Positions 1 through 7,726 of a stretch of DNA of 15,117 nucleotides are shown piece by piece. The stretch spans positions 1-15,117 of the forward strand of contig NW_006768970.1 of NCBI RefSeq assembly GCF_000204055.1, given 5' to 3'. The stretch is from Melampsora larici-populina 98AG31 (lineage: Eukaryota > Basidiomycota > Pucciniomycetes > Pucciniales > Melampsoraceae). Below the pieces are notes generated by a model. The model was given only the letters and a program-made list of their open reading frames with translations, was not told the DNA's origin and searched no databases. How positions within the stretch are numbered: the first letter of the stretch is position 1; every line of letters begins with the position of its first letter. The position numbers were made by a program, and so were the translations under genes.

Positions 1-446
1 AAAGGGCTGACAAAGGTTTTGCCAAACCTAGAACTGAAGCAAGAGGTGAACTTGCTTATTGTACATGTTATTCCTACCATGTTTAATCCCACTTCCCTGG
101 AAGACATAGACCTCCTCAAGACATGGAACAGGGATCTACTCAATAACACACTCTTTGTGAGGTGTTTAAAAATATATGGCTGAAGATTCAGCAAAGTATC
201 ATTCTTCACTGTTGATTGGCTTCAAGACACTCAGTAAATCTATCCTTGCAGCATGCACAAAAGTATGGCAAGGGAGAGGCTGCCATTGAACAGAACTCAA
301 GTTTCAGTGAACCCCCTCCCACCTGGTACTTCGATTGCCAAGGTGTGGGTCACAAGGAAGCTGCATGTAATCAACTAGGTCCATGTGTCCCTGTTGCTCT
401 GGGGCTCACCAATCTAACTGGGGTAGCAACAAATGATGAGATTTGA
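1..446 (+). pseudogene. Decayed coding remnant with damaged CCHC zinc knuckle
   Basis: Two coherent open stretches lie in different frames. The first is open from base 1 to a TGA at 181-183 and reads like protein (it contains IPTMFNPTSLEDIDLLKTWN). The second (216-446) ends in a Gln/Glu/Pro stretch followed by YFDCQGVGHKEAAC. That has the spacing of a retroelement or transposase CCHC knuckle, but the first cysteine is replaced by tyrosine. The frame change and the lost cysteine suggest a dead fragment of a transposable-element protein (gag-like or transposase C-terminus). The 5' end is cut by the window. The parent family is not recognised; an intron between the two parts is possible but no good splice pair was found. 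Confidence 0.3.
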
Positions 447-1660
447 ATCTCTTCATTCACACTGTGGTCATCACATTATGCATTGGTACCAACCAAAAGC
501 TTAGATTTTTTTAACAATTAGTATGAAACAATGATTCAAACAGGAACTCTTATTAAAATTCCAAACAACCATAAGTTTTACACTAGAACACACATTAAAG
601 TCTAACCATGAATCACTTAATTTATCATTCTCAACTTTTTGTTTCTTCCATCTTAAAATACAAAGGTAGAATTTTAATTATTTTAACCATAAAAAATAGG
701 CTTAGATTTAACATTCAGATCTAGGTTTTATGTTTTTAATCCAAAAGCAAGACAATACAAGCAAATTAATTTTAAAATGACTTGGTGATAGGAAAACAAT
801 CACCTGTTGTTGGATAAATTGCTGAAAAATCTAATCAAACAATGAATGGAGGATCATATTACGTCACGGAAATGATCATAGTGGATCGATAAGCCTCTAA
901 TGGCAAACTTCAGAAGTAGAGAAAGGATTTGAACCATTGCACCATAGGTTTTTACCATTTTTTAGTCATCTGTTGAAGGAAAAGAGGGTAAGATTAATAA
1001 TGATTCTATTTCACAACAATTTAAAAGTCACAGCAATTTGATTTTAACATGATCATTTGTTTAAAAATTCTTGGACCCAAACATATGATGAGTAATAATA
1101 GCTGTTTACCATTTATCAAATGACAGCTTTACCACATCTTTACATATCAAATGCTAACACAGCAAAATCATAGATGATTATCAAGGTCAACAGAATCATC
1201 ATAGGACCACCATAATATCTATACTTTACCAATCAAAAACACAGCATATACATAGCATATACACAGCAATTAATCATAAGAAGAGCTTGGCAATATAAGT
1301 AAATCATCTTTGTGTGGTTAATTAGCAATGAATCAGCTTGTAGAATGATGTAAAGATCATAATACATTGCAGAAGTGATCTTAGTGGCTTAATAACCATC
1401 ATATGGAACCATTGGGAAGTATAGAAGATCATTTAATCACTGTTCCATAGCTGTTTACCAACAGTTTAGTCATCTTTTGGGTTTTTGGGAGCTGTTTACC
1501 ATTTTCCAATGTGTAAAATCAGATATATAAAGACATTATATTTGTCCCAGTGATTTTTCTTTTCCTCATCTATAATATAGTGTAGTATCTTCTATCATTA
1601 TAAAACAACTATCTCAGTCTTATTTCACTCAAACTGCCCTTATCAAAGTGATAAGACAAA
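447..1660. repeat. AT-rich gene-free stretch with diverged direct repeats; possible old LTR
   Basis: No gene is visible. Two segments, about 852-985 and 1355-1485, are diverged direct copies. They share in the same order a GATCATA-type start, GATC-TAGTGG, a TAG-CC/TAACC block, GAACCATTG or similar, a TTTACCA block and TTTAGTCATCT. The motif AGCTGTTTACC also occurs near 1101, 1450 and 1490. A TATA-like TATATAAAG at 1524-1532 is followed by a pyrimidine-rich stretch. TGTTGTTGGATAA at 805 and GATAAGACA ending at 1658, followed by ATTGGTACTTATAA, resemble a 5' LTR border, a 3' LTR border and a weak primer-binding site. No terminal duplication was found, so the LTR reading is tentative. Confidence 0.25.
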
Positions 1661-1676
1661 TTTATCTCATTGGTAC

Positions 1677-2171
1677 TTATAATGAACTACAAGCTTTCTG
1701 GGATAGCACCAAGGGAGTGTTGAGCTTTTTCTCTGATGCCTTTGTCAACAGTGACTTTTCTCTTTTATCAGGAGACTTGAACATCAAATTCCAGTTTGTT
1801 GAATATTCTCTGAAAGGAGAAATCTCAGAGACATTCTGTAGATTATACTCTTGCAAGCACTGTATAGCCCTTGTTGTGCTATAAGTACCACAACACTCTC
1901 TATGTATACCTTTTGCTTCACAACATTTGATGTAGCCACCCCCAAAAGCTTCTAGCTGTCCCATATTTCTTCCTTGCTGCCTGATTGTAGGGGCTTGTAC
2001 TTGAATGAGTACTTTATAAGTTTGGTCTTTTCTCATGGTCTTTGCTGGTACATCTCTTGGAAGCAAAGGGAATCTTGAAAACATTTGAAAGTATTGATCA
2101 CCTCCAGAAGATACTTTTCCTTCCCATAAATACTCAACTATTTTCTCATGATCTCTGTTTGTGGATTCCAA
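1677..2171 (-). CDS. Unrecognised open frame, probably a gene fragment
   Basis: An uninterrupted minus-strand frame of about 164 codons looks protein-like. It has an Asn/Asp/His/Glu-rich start (STNRDHEKIVEYLWEGK), a central FSRFPLLPRDVPAKTM segment and a cysteine-rich part (IKCCEAKGIHRECC). The first true ATG falls within it (at the MFSRFPLL segment). The frame continues a few codons upstream to a TGA beside the tandem repeat at 2210, so its original start has been lost or lies in another exon. I do not recognise the family. It may be the tail of a transposon gene or of a lineage-specific gene. The weaker + strand frame opposite it (1648-1884) is treated as a shadow. Confidence 0.3.
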   Translation of the reverse strand: MESTNRDHEKIVEYLWEGKVSSGGDQYFQMFSRFPLLPRDVPAKTMRKDQTYKVLIQVQAPTIRQQGRNMGQLEAFGGGYIKCCEAKGIHRECCGTYSTTRAIQCLQEYNLQNVSEISPFREYSTNWNLMFKSPDKREKSLLTKASEKKLNTPLVLSQKACSSL

Positions 2172-2209
2172 AATTCTAGGGAAAGCTGACCATTTACAAC
2201 CATTGAATC

Positions 2210-2367
2210 ATGAGGCAAAATCATTGCCTCCTCCAAAAGCACCAATTGGTGAACATGGGGTGACTCCACAATGCTACTTGATTTGTCCATGAGGCAAAAT
2301 CCTTGCCTCCTCCAAAAGCACCAATTGGTGAACATGGGGTCACTCCACAATGCTACTTGATTTGTCC
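2210..2367. repeat. 79-bp tandem duplication, two copies
   Basis: Copy 1 is 2210-2288 and copy 2 is 2289-2367; they differ at two positions only. A third copy begins (ATGAGGC at 2368) and then breaks off. Each unit has a short hairpin (GAGGCAA, five-base loop, TTGCCTC) and the perfect 12-bp palindrome CACCAATTGGTG. The unit length is not a multiple of three and breaks the reading frames on both strands, so it is unlikely to encode protein repeats. Confidence 0.9.
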
Positions 2368-2375
2368 ATGAGGCC

Positions 2376-3712
2376 AAACAGAATGTTATTTAACTTGCAT
2401 ACCACTTTTGAATATGTCCATCATGAGCACTATTTGCTATTTTGTTTTCCTTCCCTATCTAAGCCACCAATATTCATGTCAAAAGCATATAATTTCAATG
2501 TCCTCATCTTTGTTTTATGTGCTCAAATTCAACTTGAATTCCCAGAGCTTTTCAATCACATCAAACATCCCAGTGAACAGCCTATTCTTCCCTGCAAAGC
2601 CAACTTGAGCCTTTTATATTCCCATTAGTGACCTGTTCCTGAAGGTCTTCTTATTGCAATCTCATCAAAAATTCCACTCTTGAATTCAAAACCATCATTA
2701 TTACAAGCTTCCTTGCAATCTAATCACTAACTCAAACCTGACTGATGAACTTTGGATGTGATAACCTCTCTCAAAAAGCAATAAATATTGATGAAGAGCT
2801 GGCTTGATGGGGCTCTACATACATTCTTGCCGCTGACACCCCTCCAAATAACTTTCTCTTGTAATCTGAATTTTACAAAGCCTCACATCATGACACATAC
2901 ACCAAGTTCTATATAATGGCCTTCAAGCTGGATCAGAATGAGTCTGACAAACAATGTTGACAGTGTCTGTGTCATTGGTCCATCCCCTTGGACCACTGTT
3001 CTATAATTACCATACAAGTCATAGGAATATTCAGATTGCATCCCTTAACCTGAGCCACAGCACAGATTCTAACTTCTTTACCCCACATGTCTTCTTGAGG
3101 TAGCGACAGGAGAAACTGGATGTGGGGCTTTGATTGGCAAGTGGGCCCTCCTGTTTTCTAGTGATAGTCTGTATCTTTATTCAGCTATGGCTCTAAACAT
3201 CTGTTGAAGAATTTAGATAGACCCACATTCAAGCCTTCTCTTCATTCAGAGACAAGGCACAGCAGGGCCAGACACCGGCAAAACATACTGAAGATTATAA
3301 GGTCTGGTGGTATAATTTTTGTAGATTTAATAGTTTTGCAAGGGTGGTGTTCAGGTCAGGGTATGAACCCATATTGGTAGTATTCTGACCCTTTTTTCAA
3401 AAATGGGTGCAAGGTTCCAGGGAAATTGACATCATCTATTTGAATATGCAATTGAATCTTTGAATTCAGATTATGCAACTGATATGGAGTTATTTCATAA
3501 AATGACTTGAGTTGCTTCAGCGGATATGTTTATATCAAACTCTACCTTGAATGCAGATAGCAATTCCTTTGACAAGTTTGATTGACTCATATCTTTTTCT
3601 TCTTGCATGTCTCACCAAGACCATCCCTATATGGATATAGCCATCTGGTGGTTAAATGTTTATGAATATCTTGATCCTCCACTAAGCTTAAAGTTAAAGT
3701 ACAATATCTAAC
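2376..3712. other. Gene-free stretch, decayed sequence
   Basis: No frame here is convincing. Short protein-like stretches on the minus strand around 2480-2900 are broken by many stops and may be decayed coding sequence. Small imperfect hairpins such as GGGT-ATGA-ACCC near 3358-3369 are present. I see no RNA gene and no clear mobile-element border. Confidence 0.4.
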
Positions 3713-3720
3713 TATATAAG
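3713..3720 (+). promoter_or_regulatory. TATA-box candidate
   Basis: TATATAAG lies 32 bases upstream of the ATG at 3752, the signal-peptide start of the multi-exon gene. The context AATAATG has an A at -3. If used, the 5' leader would be only a few bases long, so transcription may start elsewhere. It supports 3752 as the first coding exon. Confidence 0.35.
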
Positions 3721-3751
3721 TTGTTTTCCAAAGACATAAGGTATATTAATA

Positions 3752-5989
3752 ATGAAGCTACTATATTCTATGAGTTTTATCTTCCTCTTCAGTTCAACTC
3801 AATTTGTTTTGATTGATGGTATGGAAGTTTTCCATCATCCTTCAACAAATGCAGCAGTAAATCAGATCTGTAAGCCATTTTTTGATCAATAATTCACAGA
3901 TAGTTATTCCACTGACATTGGCAATGGCGATGAAGTTGAGTTCGAAAAACCATCCTATAACAATCACATCCTTGTAAAAAGCGCTAGCCATGAAAGTGTA
4001 ATTTATCAAATGGATCAACCCATTCAACAAGGCAAGCTTTTTTAAAATCCTATATTCCAAACAAAATCTCAATGTCTTGAAATTATATTGTATCTCAAGA
4101 CATTCACCATAACATAGAGCTAAGCTTTTGCTCCAATAGAACAAAACCATGATTATCAAACCTTAGATGATTACATCAAGCTCAATATTGATCATTTAAA
4201 TCTTGAACCAGCTCACCACCTTGAAGATGATAAATATGGTAGTCAGTGAACTATTATTTAAAACTTTCAATTCTCTCATCATTGCATGATTCAAATTTTA
4301 TATCTGTACAATCTTTTTCCAGAACGTGGTTTCAATCTTCCAACCCACACAAGCCACTACCCAGATTGTCCCGATAAGGTTGGATCATATTACCCTTGGC
4401 GTGAAACCATACCAAACTCTGATAGTCAAGGTCAGTGAACTTGGAATTCCCTTCAATTCTTGTCTTGAAAAGTCTAACATATAGCTCAAATCCCTTATCC
4501 CTTGCTGCAATATGTATTAAAATACCTATTCATTGATCTTGAATTTAGATTTTGATTCTCCAGAGGCCCTTGATAATAGCTTATATTATGAGAATTCTCA
4601 TGATATCCATATGTCATCATTAACTCAAAAGTATCAAGATTCTGTTAACATACCTCAATATATGGTCAATCCAGAACATGAGACTTTTCAACATACCATT
4701 CCTTTTAACCATGAAAGTGAGTAATTTCTGATGAGGACAAGTGCAAACATGTACTCTAAACAAAACTAATGCTGTTGGTGATGTGATTGATTCAATTCAT
4801 ACATTATCTATCAATGTCAGGCAATCACATCTTTGACCACCAAAATGTCTTACATCAATCTCAGCCTCACTGGGTGCAAGAATATCAATGTGAGGATCAA
4901 TCCAAAAGATACTCTGGTAACTGCTTATGAAAACACTTAAAAACTGATGAATTGATCCAAAATTATCAGATGATAACCCACAAAATGACATAGGCTTTAC
5001 TGGTACCCAAATTCTAGAACCTTCACATACATACTCTTTTCATCCTTTAGAGAATCAGTATCAATCAATCATAGATCCAAGTGAGTCCGGAATTAACAGA
5101 TTGTGATGCATTACTAATCACTTGATTAAAATCTTCATCTTGATCCTTTAGAACACATCAACAGTAACTTCAAATTTGAAAATGTTCATGGTATGCATAT
5201 GTCACCATTGAACTATTGATACAAAGACACATGTTGATATACATCATATATTAACAATGCAGAACATAACACTTTTGGACCTAGCATTCATTTGGATCAT
5301 GAAAGTAAGTCATGTCAAGGACAGAGAGTTGAAATCAATGACCTGGAATGAAACTAACTTTTTGGTGTTGTGTTGATATCAGGTGATGGTTCATTTGACC
5401 ACCAAACCTTTTTGCACCAATCTCAAACAAACTCGGTTCACAGAAATCAAGGTAAGACAAAGTTTAAGGATCTTCCCAAAAAACCTGTAATGACCCTCCC
5501 AACTGATGGATTGATTTATACTCATCAGATGTTGATTCACAGCATGATTTAGGCTATGATAATAGTGCAGACAGTATATACCAGCACAGACCTTCACCAT
5601 CAGGATCAAACCCAGAGGGTAAGATACCTCCTCCCTTCCAAAGAAGACTTAAATCTTCCATATGTTTCATTTTTGATCATAGTCATTTGTTTCATTGTTT
5701 CATTGATTGATTGATGGGTTTTTTTGGTCATCTTCATACACTATGTTCATTGGTTTACAATCAACCCTCAAATTCAGTAACTAAATTTGCCAAAAGTCAG
5801 CCAACCTCCTTCCAAAGACTTGTGAAGAAGAGCAAATCAGCAAAGGGGTATCCAATGTCAGATATAGAAGATTTTGTTAATTCATTTCCCCAAACTTCTC
5901 ACAAATCATTGAAAACATTCTTTGAGACAAGGAAATCAAGGAGAATGGATCCAATTTCAAGTCAAAGAAAATCCATCAATTTAGATTAG
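3752..5989 (+). CDS. Putative secreted modular protein, 12 exons, all introns phase 1
   Basis: Assembled exons: 3752-3818, 3900-4031, 4167-4241, 4323-4430, 4549-4716, 4821-4916, 4970-5080, 5152-5190, 5263-5304, 5383-5451, 5529-5618 and 5778-5989. They give 1209 nt and 402 residues with no stop. Residues 1-22 are a signal-peptide-like segment (Met-Lys, then a hydrophobic core rich in Leu, Phe and Ile), so the product is probably secreted. Residues 23-332 are low-complexity, rich in Asp, His, Ser, Gln and Tyr, with recurring modules: exons starting DD/DVD/DFD, FDHQ-x2-LHQSQ (exons 6 and 10), LEP-x-H (3 and 7) and NHES/DHES ends. The last exon (333-402) is basic, with KKSKSAKG and RKSRR, which resemble nuclear localisation signals. 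Donors are mostly GTGAGT, GTAAGT, GTAAGA or GTCAGT; branch-like CTAAC, CTAAT or CTGAT precede several acceptors. Only two cysteines are seen after the signal segment. Every internal exon is a multiple of three. I do not recognise the family; a rust effector candidate is an inference. The least certain joins are intron 1 (donor GTATGG), intron 2 (a GC donor), the end of exon 3 (4238 or 4241) and intron 8. Confidence 0.6.
4549..5618 (+). repeat. Tandemly duplicated three-exon block inside the secreted-protein gene
   Basis: Block 1 (4549-5080: exons 5, 6, 7) and block 2 (about 5137-5618: exons 8+9, 10, 11) are diverged copies in the same order. Exon 5 matches exons 8+9 across HMSSLTQKYQD / HMSPLNY-YKD and PEHETF / AEHNTF, and both end in HES. 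Exon 6 matches exon 10 at FDHQ-x2-LHQSQ. Exon 7 matches exon 11 at DDNPQNDIGF / DVDSQHDLGY. Exons 2-4 may be an older copy: exon 2 also contains HES, and exon 3 shares LEP-x-H with exon 7. Copy number and module order show growth of the gene by internal duplication of symmetric exons. Confidence 0.7.
5191..5262 (+). other. 72-nt in-frame intron candidate derived from exon sequence
   Basis: This segment starts GTATGC after CATG and ends TTAACAATGCAG. It aligns over its whole length with 4603-4674, which is open coding sequence within exon 5, exactly 72 nt in both copies. Here it has two in-frame stops (TGA at 5218-5220 and 5233-5235). Removal as a phase-1 intron keeps the frame and joins FENVH to EHNTF. 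The alternative is that the gene is a pseudogene in this copy. Confidence 0.5.
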
Positions 5990-6060
5990 GGTTCAGAAGA
6001 TACATATTCCTCATGTATTTCTTAATTTGCAAGTTTCTTATCTTACCTGTGGTTTATAAG

Positions 6061-6078
6061 ATGATGATGATGATGATG
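6061..6078. repeat. ATG trinucleotide microsatellite
   Basis: Six perfect ATG units lie 72 bases downstream of the stop codon of the multi-exon gene, probably in its 3' untranslated region. Confidence 0.95.
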
Positions 6079-6186
6079 AGCATCAAATATTTTGTGTTCT
6101 TAAATTGATGTTCATTTAAATATTGTCACTTTTCTATGAGTGATAAAATTTCTTTCTTAATATTCATATCATATTGTCTTTGATAG

Positions 6187-6501
6187 ATGCTCAATTCAAG
6201 CCCAGTTGGAAAGCATACAGCTTGCTTCCATTTTACTCACACACATGGAGATCAAGAATCATGATGTCACTTTTTGCCTTTCCAAGGTTCTGGATAATTC
6301 CTGAAAAAATCAAAAAAGGCTTGAATCAAGATGAAAACCTACCATATAAATCATTGTCTATCAGATCTCTGTAAGATTATCATCATAGACAAAATTAAAT
6401 GGGCACCAAATGGACAGAGAAAAATGAGATCAATCTTGAGATCAACAAGAAAAAAATATCCAGTATCAAGTGATGTAGTCAGCATATATGAATCAGGCTG
6501 A
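6187..6501 (+). other. Possible alternative or relict terminal exons of the upstream gene
   Basis: An acceptor-like TCTTTGATAG ends at 6186. In phase 1, the phase of every intron upstream, the sequence is open to TAA at 6372-6374 (about 62 codons, with aromatic and basic residues, including PEKIKKGLNQDENLPYKSL). A GTAAGA donor-like site sits at 6371. From 6418 a second short open piece (RSILRSTRKKYPVSSDVV) ends at TGA 6499-6501 and resembles the KKSKSAKGYPMSDIEDFV part of the last exon (5778-5989). The two pieces do not join in a single frame with the visible sites. They could be alternative last exons or a decayed copy of the terminal exon. Confidence 0.25.
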
Positions 6502-6599
6502 TTCTGATTACATTAAATGCAAGTTGTGGCAAGCAATTTCTAAGATATGCAAAGTTCAGGACATCAACATATTTTCATACAATGACTTAAAGCTACACC

Positions 6600-6860
6600 A
6601 CGGGGCTGGTGGCACGTGATGCTCAGGTGAGATTTTAAAACACATGCTGTCTACATCGTCATACCTGATGTGAGTTACATGTGCCAGCCAGCATGGACCT
6701 CACCCAACCTGATCATGTTGCTACAACGTGATGACTCACCTGATGAGCAGGTGAGTCATCTTGTATCATAACAAGGTGAGATGGCTCACTCAATGAACAG
6801 GTGAGGTGAGTCGCCTTGTTAGGGTGTGACGCAAGCTTTGTGACAACCAGGTGTGAAAGC
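6600..6860. repeat. GC-richer cluster of inverted repeats with CAGGTGAG and CACGTG motifs
   Basis: A perfect 13-bp inverted repeat with a five-base loop lies at 6730-6742 and 6748-6760 (arm GATGACTCACCTG). A second, imperfect foldback runs 6770-6820, with outer arms AACAAGG and CCTTGTT. The motifs CAGGTGAG and CTCACCTG recur, and CACGTG is present at 6614-6619. The composition differs from the AT-rich surroundings, which suggests a foldback or miniature element or its remains. No flanking target duplication was identified. Confidence 0.6.
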
Positions 6861-7260
6861 TCACACACCTGTACTGTACGGACATTGTATTGAGCTGATG
6901 AGTGTTGGCACATCCCAGTGCTCTTCCAGTCTCATGATGGCTGAAGAGCCACAACAGTTGAAACAGACTGGGAGGTTCTTGAATTTCGGCTCACAGAGTG
7001 CATACTATGACAACCAATCTGATCTTTGCATTGAAAAAAACTACATGTGGTAATTATAGAAACACAAGAAACATTGAAAACAGCTGAAACATAATAAAAG
7101 TAAAATAAAAATAGCCTGTGAGTGAAATTTTCGATTTTTGAATGTAGTGCTTGATAATTTGATTCAATTGATCGTTTCTGTTGACAAGAATCATCAAGAA
7201 ATCAACCAATGAATTGATCAGTGAGAGCCAAAAGAAAAGATTGTGACAAAGAAAGACCTA
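6861..7260. other. Gene-free stretch left of the MULE
   Basis: AT-rich sequence without a supported gene. Short frames here (for example 6853-7053 +) have no recognisable features. This is the pre-insertion flank of the transposon. Confidence 0.4.
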
Positions 7261-7268
7261 CAATATAT
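7261..7268. repeat. Left target-site duplication of the MULE
   Basis: CAATATAT directly precedes the GGATCC end of the element and is repeated exactly at 12629-12636 after the other end. Eight bases lies at the short side of the usual Mutator range of about 8-11. Confidence 0.9.
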
Positions 7269-7291
7269 GGATCCCACTATTTCCAGCCCCC
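7269..7291. repeat. Left terminal inverted repeat of the MULE
   Basis: It matches the inverse of 12606-12628 at 22 of 23 positions (C versus T at position 16). AGCCCC units follow at 7285, 7306 and 7347. A near-palindrome (CCTTCGGG-CCGA-CCCGGAGG, 7311-7330) and a foldback (GCCCCTTT ... AAAGGGGGC, 7348-7371) lie just inside. Confidence 0.9.
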
Positions 7292-7606
7292 TTTCCGATA
7301 TCCGTAGCCCCCTTCGGGCCGACCCGGAGGGCGCCATGGCATTTGTAGCCCCTTTTTGACTTAAAGGGGGCACCAAGGGGGCGTCATTTTTTTTTGTTTT
7401 TTTGTTCTTGTCGATATTGCCTTTGTTGTGACCGTCTTGTCTCTGTCTCGAATCAATGGATGATACTGGCACTGTTTGGATGTATATGTTTTTGGCATAA
7501 TTATCTTAATTGGCATATCGTGGCATAGTGGCATAGAGGTCATACTACAAACAAGATGATAGCATAAAGTAGAGTCTTACAACACATGAAGTAGAAGAGA
7601 GCAAGA

Positions 7607-7675
7607 GCAGAACAAACAAGCGAGCGCACAACAAACAAGAGAGAGCACAGCACAACAAACAAGAGAGAGCACGCG
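7607..7675. repeat. Short imperfect tandem repeat downstream of the MULE gene
   Basis: AACAAACAAG occurs at 7611, 7630 and 7654, each followed by a GAG-rich GAGAGCAC-type tail, giving unit spacings of 19 and 24 bases. It lies between the gene's stop codon and the left terminus, so it is probably 3' untranslated sequence. Confidence 0.8.
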
Positions 7676-7726
7676 AGGCACACAAGAAACAAAAGAAAAA
7701 CAAAGAAAGGGTTATACACTATACTA

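Noticed and set aside
3870..3899. GTAAGC...CACAG as intron 1 of the secreted-protein gene
   Set aside because: Thirty nt is too short for a fungal spliceosomal intron. The donor at 3819 gives an 81-nt intron in the same phase.
3842..4159. Minus-strand frame of 105 codons rich in hydrophobic residues
   Set aside because: It lies antisense to exon 2 and its following intron in the multi-exon gene, and its composition is that of AT-rich chance sequence.
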